From NCBI GenBank assembly GCA_948474755.1, contig CAOLHI010000080.1, positions 372,001 through 436,000 of the forward strand: a DNA stretch of 64,000 bases. Direction: 5' to 3'. A program made the translations under genes and the position numbers. This DNA comes from Ctenosaura bakeri. Its lineage: Eukaryota; Chordata; Lepidosauria; Squamata; Iguanidae. Shown piece by piece: positions 35,401 to 47,802 of the stretch (position 1 is its first letter; each line of letters starts with the position of its first letter). A model generated the notes under the pieces. That model was not told the DNA's origin, searched no databases, and worked only from the letters and a program-made list of their open reading frames with translations.

Positions 35401-38400
35401 AACATTTCTTAAGAAATAGAAGGTTGTTTTTTTTCCAAGTATGGGGAGCACATCATGTTTCAAAGGAGCACCCCCCTATGAAGCTTCTGGAGGTGAAATT
35501 CCCCATGACAGAATTCCAGGGGCCACAAACAAGTAAACAACAACACCAAAATAAAGCTACACAAGTCCCACCTCTGTTCCTCTTCTGGAATCTGGAGCAC
35601 TTGTATGTAGCACACTAGGTATAAGTAGATCTGAGAGATTTAATGCAGAACTGCTATCTATGCATCTGTCATCAACCTAAATATCCTGAACAAACAATTA
35701 CTTTGGGTACAGTCTGGTTGCCTTGTTCATGTCCCGTATGTAATTTCTCATTGTGTTGCAGCCATCTTAGGTACGTACTATCAGTACTGCAAACAATTTG
35801 AAAAGGGTCACAATAGTAAGAACACTAAATTTTCTGTCTCTCTCTCTCTAAAAAATTATTTTAGGTCATCTTCCTGGTTGGAACACTAGTTTTCTTTTGT
35901 TAGAGCCAACTAAATATGGCTCAACATGGATGATGATGTCTGAGGTGTTTCAGCAATGAACAGTGAAGCAAAAAAGAATAAAATAAAGTGGTCTTGCAAA
36001 TGTCAAGAGCACTCGTCACCCCTTGCACTCAGTTATCAATAACTTTTCCATCACAATGTTGAGAACAAAAATCCACAAGTTTATTAATGCCAGGTTAGAA
36101 ATTCTGAAGAGATGAACAAAATTGCCACTAAAAATGATTCCATCTTGCGTCTTTTGCTACTTCACATTTTACACGCTGTGACTGAAAGATCTTAATTAGG
36201 AGTTGCTGAGATCTTACAAAGCATTTGACTGGCTAGATTTCACTGAAGTCACACACAGAAATGTTTGATTGGTGACTTCCAGGAGAGAAGAACTAGGATG
36301 TGTCATTTGCTCATTAAATCTAGTCTGTTTCCAATACGCTGGGTGTTCTGTTCATCTATGCTGTCTACCGAGTTTTTCTCAGATACCTGGTAAGCTAGCA
36401 GATGAATAACCACAAATGCGATATGAAATCAAGGATTCTCATCTCTCTCAATTGTCTACAGACTATTTTTAAGTATAATTAGAACTCCAACCAAAAAAAT
36501 ATACCATAAGAGCACAAGTTACAAGGCAGCTCTAATGGACAAGCCATACTGAAATGCATAACAACACTGTGGTCACACTCTTCTTGGTGATTTATTCTAG
36601 CATAATTGGAGGGAAAGCAAGTGTAACTATTTTTTAAATGGACGTTATACAAGGAGGATCCAGTATCATCTTGCCCAGTGCTTAGCTGTGCAATAGAAGC
36701 TAGCCTACACTGGACCCAGCTCTACCTTCCAATGACCATTGATTGGCCATGGCAGTGCACTGAAAAAATATTCTTCTACTGGCACATGGTTGGTGACCTT
36801 TGCGTTCTTGGACATCTGTGAGATGCACACATACTTATACTTCTGGAATGTAGCAGTATAATTCAACCAGCACTCTGTAGATCTCAGCATATGCAGTGGA
36901 CCTTTATACAGTGATTTCAGTAATTATTTTAGTCAGAAATTGCTAACCTAGATAAAGAGGACTAACATCAATGGTCACAACTATGTGGAACAATTGAAAG
37001 TTGTGGTTCCCCATCCCTGTATCTTAGGGCTGAAGGTCCTTGCCCCTTGTCACCTAATTTGGATTCTGTCTGGAGTTCCACTGTCAACTGCTGGCCACCT
37101 GAGTGCCCAATTTGTGATGGTAGTTAGACCAGACAGTCAGTTAACATTAACATTCCAGTTAAGCATTCTTAAGTATTAGAATCTCAGGATATTTAGATGG
37201 GAAATAATCAGACTTTTTTAGGCTATTTATTACTTGCACTCATGGATATACAAACATATGCAGACCTCTTAGGAAAAAAACAGACATGGCAATGTCTGGA
37301 TGTAGAGATTTGTCACATTACATTACCTTTCATGTAAGGCATCATATATTCATTACATTACATCATATGGCTATTAAGATTCTACACTTTCATAACAACT
37401 GAATCTTTATTTCTCTGCATCTTTTTAACAGATTTTCTAATAGTTAACAAATATATGAATATTACCATATTAAACAGTATACTTCATCCACATACTCATT
37501 ATCTTTATTATCACCATCAGGTTCTTTCACACTTCTCATAGTGTCTGTTAGGACATTATACAGACATTCCATAAAAGTTTTCACATGTACACAATTTGGT
37601 CCCTTGGATCCTATCCATAATCATCTATCAATCAAGGAATACTATCTCATCTGTTGAGGCACTATACAATTCTACTCAAGCATTTATGAACACATAGGCA
37701 ACCAATGGTTGATCTCCTTGAGCACTGTTAAATTTTAACAGCATCTGTTTTAACACTAAACATCTATAACAAGCACCCATTACAGTCTATTTTAGCATAA
37801 GCCCAGATGAGTCTTACCAGTACCATATTTCAGCATGTTTGGACAGGTTACCAGCCCATCAAGAACAGCATAGCTTGAAGGAGACATAGTTGTTTTCTCT
37901 TCATATGGTGCAGACTTGCCAAAAGGCAGTCTTATCTGTAGCACTATCTTGGCTTCTTTTGTTCTTTCTTTAGCCTCATCCAGAATATCAGCTGCCCAGT
38001 CAAAACTAAACATAACTAAGGTGTTCACCAGAGCATAAGCAGTACCTAGGGCAAGCATGGAAGTTGCTCCCCTACCTCTAGGGCTGCTTCCTCCTCCTCC
38101 TCTGCCTCTTCCAGTACTGTTTTGCACACACACCCGGCATTGGCTCCCAGGGCACATACCCTACTTGCCCCACCTTAGACATGCCTCTGGTGTTCACTAT
38201 TCTTCGCTTAAGTTTATCCAATCAAAACAAAAGTCTTTAGATATAAGAATACCTCAGGTACATTTGGATTCTCTGACTACCCTTTATCCTAATTATACCA
38301 ACCATCACATCACCTGATAGGCAGGTGATATTTCAGGTCATATCTGTTCACATTCACAGTGTGCTTTATTTCTGGTCATGTCTTATTGACATTTGAGTAG

Positions 38401-39746
38401 GCATAGGTACACATATACCCATGTATGCCTTTCTTTGGGTGCTATGGAGGCTGGTATTCCCTTGCTCTCTCTGCAGTACCCAAAACTCCCCCTAGATTTA
38501 CCATACATAACCTGAATCGCCTCCCAGCTATTCTGTGCCTCATAGGGAGCAGGCAGGACTGGTGAAGCATCTGACTATGCCACATAACCAGGTGTGAAAT
38601 GATTACAACAGCACCGAGGCTTCCAGAGGGCCCTGGGAGATCTCAGCGCTGATGTAAAAATTTCACTTCTGGCTACAGGGACATAGCCAGATGTTTCTCT
38701 GATCATGCCCATCCCCCATGAAGCATGGAATGGCCATGTGGTGGGAAGTCCATGGGAGTGGTGTATAGTTTTCCCTAGCATAGGTTCACATGCAGAACTA
38801 CTGTGCAATGTTGAGTGATACAAGATTGCAGCTTTTCTGTTGTCTCTGTGCACAAAAATTCACAGAATTCATTTTTCCTCATTTACAAATTTAAATGTGC
38901 TTTTTCCTTAATTTACAGAACCTTTTTTCCACTGACTAATGTATAGTTATAACCAATTTTTTTAACCAAGCATGCACATTTTAGTCATTTGTGTTTTAAA
39001 TATACTCACATTATTTTGCTCACACTTTGTCTCTCATAAATGCCCTTGAGGCCTTATAAATATGGGAATGCTTAAGGCAAAGGGTGTATTTTCTGACAAC
39101 AAATCTCAGAAGGTATAAAAATGCTACATTCAGTGAGACTTCTGAATCCAAAGAGATTTCTTTCTCCTGTCTCTGAACCAGAACCAACAGTGAGTGGGAC
39201 CACACCTGTTCTCTTTCTTCTGTTTTCTTCCTGACACTTTAGCCTGCTTGCCTGCCAATCTCTCCTTGTTTTTTTGCTGCCTAGCTGCATGCCAGAGATG
39301 GAAGGAATATAAATCTTCATAAATTTCATTCTCATGGGTAAGAATGAATAATTGAACAATTTCTCTCCTTACTGTGAAAAACTTGTCAAAAGTAGCATAG
39401 TTTTTCAAGAATAGTCACAGTTTGCGTAAAGTTGGTCTTCCACATTTGCTAGAATTAGGAGTGCAAGACCCCTGTAAAAGTAGAAAAGCCACAAATATCA
39501 ACATGTGTATGTGTGTGTGTATGGGAAGGGGCTTGAAGGGAGAATTAGGCTGCCAGGATCCAGACCAGGTCAGGAAAAGAGAGGGAAAGTGGTGGGTCAT
39601 CATTGTGGCCCTATACTTCCTCTCTCTCACTCATCTTTCCTTGGGTGTGGATGGACACTGACAGAGGATTTGTGGTGCTGAGAAATTAGGATGAGGCCAC
39701 CTTAGCTGACCAAAAGCTGCTGGCGGTGGACTGGAGGTGAGGTTTT

Positions 39747-41237
39747 TTTAATTATTATTAAAAATAATTTTATTAAATTCAATTTAAAACACTAACATAC
39801 ATTACACACACTATAAACAATAACAACACAAAACATTAACCACATACACTTGTACAGTAAATTGTTAGCGATTAGGCAAATACTTATCTAATGTATATTT
39901 TTCCCTATGTTTATATGTTCATCATTGTCTATCATCCATAATGCTTTAATTATATATCTATTCGCACCACTTTCTGACCAATCATAAAATTAGTTAGTTA
40001 TTATAACTCATACTTTATATTTCGTGTTATTTATACTACTCTTCATGCTAATCCTCTGTATCTATAGCTCATTCTCCCATACTTCTATGTATATACGACT
40101 AAGCATTAAACAATCTACTAATGCATAAACAATTTGATAAGCAATAAACACAAAACATTTCAAACCATTACTAATTCACTGATTCATATTCACTTTCATA
40201 CTAACTCTTGTTCAGCCTCTCTGCTTCTTCTTCTTCTTCCTGTATCTCCTCACATATACTTACATTTTCATCATATACACAGACAAATTCATACTCACTT
40301 CCATACTTACTCTCATTCTACTCTCTCCTCTTCTTACATCTTATCCTATCTTCTTACATTCTCCTCATTTACACACTGACTTCTTTCATTTCCATCATCG
40401 GGGATAATTACATATATAATTATTTATCATCCTGCTCTTTGTATGTGGTAACCCCTACTCTTTATAGCAATTTCTATACTCTAATCTAATCCTTTTATTT
40501 ACATCATCCACTTGTTGTAATTTTACTCTCTTAAACCTTTTTTTATTCCACTCTTTATTCTTTCACAGTTTGTCTTCTTCTTTCCATATCAAATTATATC
40601 ATTCATACTAATATAACTTATCTAAATGATTTCATTCATATAGTCCCAGCAATGCGTAGTCTCCCCAATATTTTTCCCATAAAGGGTTTAGGATATCCCA
40701 TTCTCTTTTAAAAGTGTTATTACTTTTGTTTTCTAATCTTAGCATCAATTTATCCATTTCCACAAGTTTGTACAGTTTGGTTATCCATTCTTCTATTGTG
40801 GGTGTATTCACATCTTTTCATTTTCTGGCAAACACAATTCTTGCGGCATATATCATATAGCATATGATTCTCTGATACTTCTTTCTTACACTCTTATCTA
40901 TTTTATCAAACATATTTAATAAAAATATTTCCGGTTGCATTGCAAACCCAATTTTTAAGCATTTTGTTATCTGTTCATGAATTTGTGACCAGTAGGTCCT
41001 CGCTTCCTTACATCTCCAACAACAATGGAAAAAGGAACCAGCCTTTTGGCATTTCCAGCACTTAGCATTTGTTTTGATCTTCTTCATTTTAACAATTTGT
41101 ACTGGTGTTAAATACCATCTATGGTATATTTTGAAAAAGTTTTCTTTCAAATTATTACTTTTTGTAAACTCCTGATTTACTTTCCATACTGTCTCCCACT
41201 GTTGTAAAGTTATTGGTTTACCTAGGTCTTGCGCCCA
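39747..41237 (-). mobile_element. 5'-truncated L1 LINE with 15-bp target duplication
   Basis: The exact duplication TGGAGGTGAGGTTTT lies at 39732-39746 and 41238-41252. Between them the minus strand starts mid-ORF2 and stays open from 41237 to an in-frame TGA near 40818. It covers the Cys-rich C-terminal segment (CWKCQKAGSFFHCCWRC) and the RIICYMIYAARIVFARK block. Where related L1s have Trp there is a stop, and beyond it the frame stays open to the normal end near 40632 (…WGDYALLGLYE). A ~0.9-kb AT-rich 3' UTR follows, ending in an A-rich tail at 39747. One nonsense change and a clean duplication suggest a young copy, though truncation made it immobile from the start. Confidence 0.92.
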
Positions 41238-41252
41238 TGGAGGTGAGGTTTT

Positions 41253-42156
41253 AAAGGGCTGGGTGGCCTAACTGGAGCTGTTAAGAGGAGATGTTCCACT
41301 GGAAAAGAAGCAGTTGAAATAGGCGAGCAGGAACTGGAGAAACTTGAAAATAATCAGATCTGTGAAAGTTAAACCAGCAAATGTGGAAGGCTGACTGCAA
41401 ATGATATTTTCTGCACAGAAAATATATTTTAGCAAAAAAAAAAAAAAGGTTTTCCCCTGGTGGGGGGAAGCATTTTCTTTGCATAAATGCAGTTTTCTGC
41501 ACACATAGTGCCATTTTTGGTATTAAAAAGCCTCATATGCATTTTTCATAAGTCCTAAATGATGAAGATCCCCACCCATTTAGGATTTTCTACACCAAAA
41601 GAGACTCAAAAACCTGACACTCAAGAAACCCATTTTTCAAGCATTTTTCAATTAATGTTGAATATTATCTCTATCAAGGTAGGGATAGTTTGCTTGTACC
41701 AGAGATCTGAACTGAGGACTTTTTAAATTAGTTCAAAGGACATATAGACCAAGGTCACATATCAGCTTGGCTGAGCATAAAGCTCCACCTTCATAAAGCT
41801 CCACCTTCAAGTCTTCTGCCTCCTTCCCCAGCACATGTGCAGCCTACCTGTCAGCTGCCAGGGCATGTCCACATGGCCATTTAGCAGCTGGAAAAGGACA
41901 CAGGTGTCCAGGCAGTGACTGGCTATTTTTCTGCAGCCAGACACTCAAAGAAGACATCATCCTCCCAGGTGTCAAACTGGTTTTTGTTTGAATCTTTCTC
42001 ACCCATGAGAATTGAACATAATCTGAATGGTAATGTGTAGATAACATCAGCCTCTTCTCAATCTCTCTCTCTCACACACACACACAACCACACCAAGATA
42101 TAGACAAACAGCAGTGTTTATTCATCAGGTATATAAAAAGCTGGAAAAATAATAAT
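41253..42156. other. Unannotated DNA
   Basis: One copy of the palindromic phrase TTTTCTGCACAGAAAA lies at about 41407-41422, the same motif that forms the array at 48.6-48.9 kb. AAGCTCCACCTTCAT is repeated near 41780-41812, and a short (CA)n run lies near 42072-42086. Confidence 0.45.
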
Positions 42157-42393
42157 GAGCCAGTGTGGTGTAATGTTTTGATTGTTTGGCTCAAACTGTG
42201 GAGACCAGTGTTTGAATCCTTGCTCCTGCTCAGCCATGGAAACCCACAGGGAGTCTTTGGACAAGACACACTTTCTCAGTCTTAAAGGAAGGTAATGGTA
42301 AACCTCCTGTGAATACCTTCCCATGAAAATCCTATGATAGGGTCACCATAATTCAGTGTCAGTCTAATAGCACATAACATACAAAACAAAAAG
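42157..42393 (+). mobile_element. Full-length but diverged Sauria-type SINE
   Basis: Head GAGCCAGTGTGGTGTAATG, B-box-like GTTTGAATCC, then GCCATGGAAACCCACAGGGA. Body AAGGAAGGTAATGGTAAACC, then AAATCCTATGATAGGGTCAC, and a worn tail ending ACATACAAAACAAA. All SINE parts are in order. The tail lacks the intact GGAAATGACTTGAAGGCAC block. Confidence 0.8.
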
Positions 42394-43053
42394 GCAGTAG
42401 CACAATCACAAAGATATCTTTAGATTCAAAATATGTTTCTTTACGCCCAAGGTCTACATATGTTAACGAAAGTCTGTGTCCTTTGGATTCACTTGTAGTT
42501 GATCCAAGGATGCAGTCAGTGAGGTGAAGTTTCTTGCTTTCTCTTTCAAGATGCAAATAATTGAGCATCCTGAAAGACGAGAAAGAAAATTGAAAGTGCT
42601 TCCATGTGTACTGAACCAGCAGTTGGCAGCTCCTACTTTTAAAAATGTTATTCAGAGAATGGGATTTTGGCATTCACAGTTTGCCCAACAGAACATCTGT
42701 ACAAGAAACTGGAAAACAACAACAACAACTCCTCCTCCTCCTTCTCCTCTTCTGTTCCTGACCTTCCTCAAAGCTCCTATATGTCCCCCATTTTTTAAAA
42801 AAAATTAAATTCATAGGGTGTTTTGTCACACCCAAAATGCTGGGGGTGGGGAGCAAACCACCACTCCTGGAACAACAGCTTACCTTTATTTATGCCCTCC
42901 AAAACAAGGAGAATTGGCCTCTCCAGGAGCCAGAGACTGGAACTAATAGTGACTTCTGGTCACAGTTTTTGGTCTGTGTGGACCACCAGTGGAGCATGGG
43001 GCAAAAATTGGCCCTGGCTGGACCACAACTGCCTAGCCCTAAACTATGCCCTG

Positions 43054-43288
43054 AGAGCCAGCATGGTGTAGTGCCTTGAGCATTGGGCTACCAGTCTGGA
43101 GACCAGGTTCTAATCCCAGCTTGGCCATGGAAACCCACTGGATGACCCTGGGCAACTCACACCCTCATATTCTCAGAGGAAAGCAAAGGCAATACCCACC
43201 TGAACAAATCTTGCCTAGCAAATCCCATGGTAAATTTGCCTTAGAGTTGCCATAAATTGGAAATGACTAGAAGGCACATGAGAACAAT
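43054..43288 (+). mobile_element. Full-length Sauria-type SINE
   Basis: This is the clearest copy in the window: head AGAGCCAGCATGGTGTAGTG, B-box-like GTTCTAATCC, GGATGACCCTGGGCAACTCA, CTGAACAAATCTTGCC, and tail CCATAAATTGGAAATGACTA then GAAGGCAC. It serves as the reference for the broken copy at 46.4 kb. Confidence 0.88.
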
Positions 43289-44020
43289 CTATGCCTGTCT
43301 CCAATCTATACTTGCAAAAGACAATGTGTGTGTGGGCATATGCATGTCTTAAGTCCACTATAGTCCTAAGACCATGAAACCTAGCAATGTGAAAACTGGA
43401 TTTGTTTTTAAAATTGATTAATGTAGGGCTCTTTTCATATGGGGCAAATGTGACAGGAAGTTGCTGGAGGCAATGGTATTTGTTGCAGTAGTCCTTGGTG
43501 GTTTTTAAAACAAAAATACCCAAACAATGGTTCTGTTGTCCTGGACTATTTCTTGGAAGTTCCTAGCACCAGCTACAACATTTTATTGCCACGTTGAGTG
43601 GGTTTCTTTTTAATTCCAAGAAATATTAAAGTAAAAAAAAAAGTGTCATTTTTTTCTCTATTTTTTTAAAAAGTTACAGTGCTATACAACCCCACTCTTA
43701 CACTATAGCATTATAGCATTATAGCTCTAAGAAATTTTTTAAAAAATCAGAGGGAGAATATTTGCCCTTCAAAACATAGGACCACTTGAGTTAATCATGC
43801 CCTGGTTTTAAGCTTTGAGGAAGCCATACAGATCCACATAATTCCTACAAACAGTCTCTGAAAAGCACAGAAAGAGTGGATGTGATGGTGACAACTCTTG
43901 AAACCTGGCAAAAATCAAGGAGAAAAACAGCAAGAACCCATGATTCTTTAGTCTAGTCTGGTAGAGCCTGAATTGTAGTTCATTAAAATCTGTCTGTCAT
44001 TGCAATATGAATGTTATACA
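43289..44020. other. Unannotated DNA
   Basis: No gene or repeat family recognised. Short homopolymer runs near 43632-43680. Confidence 0.4.
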
Positions 44021-44204
44021 TAGGGTTGCTGGAGTGAAAACTGGAGATGTCCCTGGTACCTGTAATGGTTGTGCAGAAGAGGAAATTTCAGCAGGTGTTG
44101 TTTGTTACCTGGTTTTGCGACAAGCAACACCTTCTGAAATTGCCTCTTCTGTACAGCCATTAAAGGGACAGCAGCCTGCTCCACTATTCACTCTGGCAAC
44201 CCTA
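44021..44204. mobile_element. Palindromic MITE, Tc1/mariner-like
   Basis: Inverted ends GGGTTGCTGGAGTGAA and TTCACTCTGGCAACCC are flanked by TA on both sides, the target duplication of Tc1/mariner elements. The inner arms pair across the whole element (AGAAGAGGAAATTTCAGCAG with CTTCTGAAATTGCCTCTTCT). No transposase fits in ~180 bp. A diverged relative lies at 59.57-59.73 kb. Confidence 0.75.
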
Positions 44205-44707
44205 ATTATATACAAAGTCTTCCCTAGTCTTTCCTACAGACAAGGATGGGATAGAAGTAGTCCTGGGGCTTGATTTTTTTCCCCCAAGGCCTCTAATGCT
44301 CTTTCTCTCTGCAAGGCCCAAAACTCTTCAAGTACTTCAGTTTGTGTGAGAGGGAAGGGTCCTGCTTTATAGTATATGAGGAGCAGTCAGGAGAATATGA
44401 AGGAGGAAAGGCTGAGCGAGCATGTGGCAGGAGGATGGACAGAAAAAACGGTGAGAAGGAGACACACACACACTAGTGTATATACCTGGCATTGCCCAGG
44501 ATTTTATTTTCTCACAGGTAATACTTGTTAGAAAGATTTGAGATCCTGTGTCTTTAGTTCCCCAAATGGTGTTGTCCAGTACCTGTAACTTTTCCCTATA
44601 TTCCCCAATCCAATCTGTATTCAGAGTTGTTAAGATACAAAGGTTTGGTTTCTGAGGAATATACTGCCCTCCTCCTGCTTGCTGCTAGGCCTCATTTCCA
44701 TAGCAAC

Positions 44708-44787
44708 TGGTGAGGCTCAAGAGCTCTCTGGTTGAGAATTCTAAAGCCCCCTCCCTAAACTACAAACCCCAGGATTCCATAGAATCT
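44708..44787. mobile_element. Fragment of palindromic Harbinger-like MITE
   Basis: GAGCTCTCTGGTTGAGAATT then CCCTCCCTAAACTACAAACC then CCAGGATTCCATAGAATC match the central and right inner arm of the copy at 24926-25127. The ends are missing. Confidence 0.65.
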
Positions 44788-45187
44788 TCTTAGGCAGCCA
44801 ACCATATGAGGTCTTTGCTTCACACAACCAATTATGTGAGGTCTTCACCTGCCTGACACAGACAGACAAACAAGCTTTGACTTTTATATATTAGTAGATA
44901 CATATATAAGTAGAGGAAAGACCCTGATGCACAAAGAAAAACCCTTAGGGAGATGACTGAATTAGGCACAGCTTGCATTTCTGCTAGTTAGAAAATAAAA
45001 AGAGCCACGGTAGATCAGATTAAAAGTCCATCTAGTCCTAGTTGTTCACAGTGGCCTACCAGATGCCTGCCTGAATCCCAAGACATGAGAGCAACAGCTA
45101 TCTCTTACTGCCCTCCCCAGAGATTTGTGTTACTGTGCTGCTTGAAATCTAGTCATCAGGAGATGATCAACATGGAAACCAATATTG

Positions 45188-45775
45188 TATAGAATCATAG
45201 AATCATAGAGTTGGAAGAGATCACAGGGGCCACCCAGTCCAACCCCCTGCTATGCAGGAACCCACATCAAAGCACTCCCAATAGATGGCCATCCAGCCTC
45301 TGCTTAAAAACCTTCAAAGAAGGAGACCCCACCACACTCCGAGGCAGCATATTTCACTGCCAAACAGCTCTGACCATCAGGATGTTCTTCCTGAGGTTCA
45401 GGTAGAATCTCCTTTCCTGCAGCTTGAATCCATTGCTCCTTGTCTCTGGAGCAGTGGAAAACAAGTCTGCTCCTTCCTCAACATGACATCCCTTCAAACA
45501 TTTAAACATGGCTATCATGTCCCCTCTTAACCTTCTCTTCAGCAGACTAAACATCCCTAGCTCCCTAAGCCACTCGTCATAGGGCATGACTTCCAGACCC
45601 TTCACCATTTTGGTAGCCCTCCTCTGGACATGTTCCAGCTTATTGATAGCCTTCTTGAACTGAGGTGCCTAGAACTGGACACACTATTCCAAATGAAGTC
45701 TAACCAATTGGTACCACTCTAACCAGAATAGAGTGGTACCATTACCTCCCTTGATCTAGACACCATACATGTCCA
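45188..45775 (-). mobile_element. CR1 LINE, short 3' copy, antisense
   Basis: The left edge ATAGAATCATAGAATCATAG then AGTTGGAAG is the inverted CR1 3' end. The minus-strand frame at 45354-45608 gives [19 protein letters not shown] and [19 protein letters not shown], matching the other two CR1 copies. Sequence similarity ends near 45775, so it is a ~590-bp truncation. A local inverted duplication at 45710-45740 disturbs it. Confidence 0.9.
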
Positions 45776-46282
45776 ACATAGAGTCATACTTCAGAACTGA
45801 CATCATGTTTAGATCCTTGCTATAGCTGAATTTTCTGTCAGGTGAAGATTAAAGCTCTCATAGTGGCCCTCACCTAAAAGGACAGTTAAGTTAGATAAGT
45901 CATTATCTATTTCCTGGTACAATTCCTGGCACCACTTGTGAAATGGTACCGTAAATATTGTAAATATCCATTTCGACCACATAGGCAGATGGCTCTTTAA
46001 AGGTGTCAGCAAGATTAATTTTGTAAAAGATGCATTTAATCTTCCATGCTTGTCAAGAAACACATACAGTAATAAACCAGAATCTTCACTTGTCTTTCAA
46101 GGAAAAAAAACCTGGAATAAGCTTGATAACCAAAAGCAGGGTGTCACTGATGCATTCATTTTTATCATTGTATAACACAAATAAAAATCACAACTCCAGA
46201 GGCATCCTTGAAATTGATAACAGAATATAATAATCTTTTTCTATACTTCTTGCATTCCTGCCTGTCACTACTTCACTATTTG

Positions 46283-46646
46283 TTTAAATGCCCTCAAAAT
46301 AGTTGTAGAATGCCTTTCAGCAGTTAAATAAAAGTAACTAGAACATGTTACTCCTTTGTTCATAATTTTTCCAAGGCAGACGGTATGGAGTAATGGTTTG
46401 ATTATGACTCTGGAGACCTGTGTTCAAATACCACTCAGCCATGGAAACAAGTCATGGACTTGCCCAAGATCACTCAGTGAGTTTCCATGGCTGAGTGGTA
46501 TTTGAACCCAGGCCTCCAGAGTCATAATCAAACCATTACTCCATACCATCTGTCTTGGAAAAATTATGAACAAAGGAGTAACATGTTCTAGTTACTTTTA
46601 CTTAACTGGTGGAGGGCATTTTACAGCTATTTTGAGGGTATTTAAA
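46283..46646. repeat. 364-bp inverted duplication with 166-bp arms
   Basis: The left arm 46283-46448 and right arm 46481-46646 are inverted copies with few mismatches, around a 32-base spacer. Each arm contains ~95 bases of non-repetitive flank (e.g. GTAACTAGAACATGTTACTC) plus ~70 bases of SINE head (GGTTTGATTATGACTCTGGA). The spacer reads, inverted, as the next part of the SINE (CACTGAGTGATCTTGGGCAA when complemented). Confidence 0.93.
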
Positions 46647-46725
46647 ACCAAGAAAACCCTGTGACAGGTCTGCTTTAGGGTTGCATAAGTCAGAAATGAC
46701 TTGAAGGCACACAGCAACAACAAAA
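46376..46725 (+). mobile_element. Sauria-type SINE rebuilt by an inverted duplication
   Basis: The head lies at 46376-46448. The tail (AGAAAACCCTGTGACAGGTC ... TAAGTCAGAAATGACTTGAA then GGCAC) lies at 46650-46725. Instead of the SINE middle part between them, there is an inverted copy of the head and its 5' flank. The missing middle is partly present, inverted, in the spacer. This is one SINE altered after insertion, not two independent insertions. Confidence 0.8.
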
Positions 46726-47604
46726 GATTTTTTCCCCTAAGACAACTGTAATGAAAACTTAACTGGCAATGTAACAAGGAACTATATTTTTGCAATGTTA
46801 ATAATTATGAGTTATTAGGAGGACTTTGTAATCCATTACATAATTACTTTTAGGTAGCTATTTTCTTCAGTTTCATAACCAACCACGCAATTTCCTTTAA
46901 ATTTGTTACTTGACAGAAAAAAAATTATCTTCACCAGTCTAATTCCAAATGAGATTTGTCTAATTAACAAAAAACAAAACAAAACAAAAAACACCCTAGT
47001 TCTGCTCTCTTTTTCAAATCACCCAACTCCCCAAACTAAAACTCTACTGATGTTTGCTAAACTCTAGTGGTAGAGCTTGGAGTGTGTAGAGGGGGGTGGA
47101 GGGGGGCTACGACATGAGAGGTGTGGCCACTGTGTGCAGGGGCATGACTCTGGCACATGGGGCAGGGCCAGGGTGCACGGGGGCAGGGCTATGGGCTATG
47201 ATTCCCCCAAAACATTGCTGCCCAAAGTGAATTGCCCCCTCCTGATCCCACATCCCTACACAACTGCTAAACTATTTTTATGAAACAGCCTTAAATGAGT
47301 GGCTTTGAATGCAAGGTTTGAAACAAACTGAGGCACTCGTTAATGCTCTAAGCAGGACTGCCACTTCAATTTCCTTCAGTTTGTGGCCTTTTCTGTGTCA
47401 CCATCTGCATTAGGAAGAGAAAGAAATTTAATTGGATAATAGCGGTTTCTTTTTATCTTGCACCTCCAGAAAATTGTTGTGAGAAAATGCGCAACACATC
47501 TCAAGCGTTGTCACGTTTGTGAGGCTTACAGGGCTTTCAGAGTGGGAGGGGAAAATGTGGTCAAAGCAGTGTGCATACTTTAGTGAATGGCTAAAATGCA
47601 CATA
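46726..47604. other. Unannotated DNA with a G-rich stretch
   Basis: A G-rich segment (GGGGGGTGGAGGGGGG at about 47090) runs to about 47190. No promoter or exon can be assigned. Confidence 0.4.
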
Positions 47605-47802
47605 AGAGAGCTGGCCTGGTGTAGTGTTTTGAGCCTTGAACTACAACCCTGGAGACCAGTGTTCGAATCCCTGCTTGACCATGGAAATCCACTGTTTGAA
47701 CTTGGGTACTTCACAAATTCTCGGCTCCAGAAAATCCTGTGATTCGTTCACCCTAATGTTGCTGTAAGTTGGAAATGAAGGCACACAACCACAACAACAT
47801 GC
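47605..47802 (+). mobile_element. Full-length, diverged Sauria-type SINE
   Basis: Head GAGCTGGCCTGGTGTAGTG, B-box-like GTTCGAATCCC (perfect Pol III B-box form), body TTCACAAATTCTCGGC, tail GCTGTAAGTTGGAAATGAAG then GCACACAACCACAACAAC. It contains several deletions. Confidence 0.82.

Larger units (their letters stand above)
28908..39731. other. Largely unique DNA, possible large intron or gene desert
   Basis: No exon, RNA gene or long repeat was recognised in almost 11 kb. A (CA)n run lies at about 32484-32505. Short tandem duplications lie near 31733-31785 and 34995-35060. A pair of related phrases, CTAGAGGGCATGATTGACTG near 33800 and TTTAGAGGGCACAATTGACTG near 33922, lie 122 bases apart. 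GGGCCACACATTGCCCACCCCTGC at 34031-34054 resembles the end of a hAT element. The 112-codon (30559-30897) and 121-codon (37792-38157) minus-strand frames match nothing I know. Confidence 0.45.

Noticed and set aside
37792..38157. 121-codon minus-strand frame
   Set aside because: The Gly/Arg-rich start is a CT-rich repeat read in reverse, and the rest has no recognised domain.
43054..43140. Possible tRNA genes in SINE heads (also at 8543, 42157, 47605)
   Set aside because: B-box-like segments are present, but no cloverleaf with paired acceptor stem can be formed. They are tRNA-derived SINE heads.
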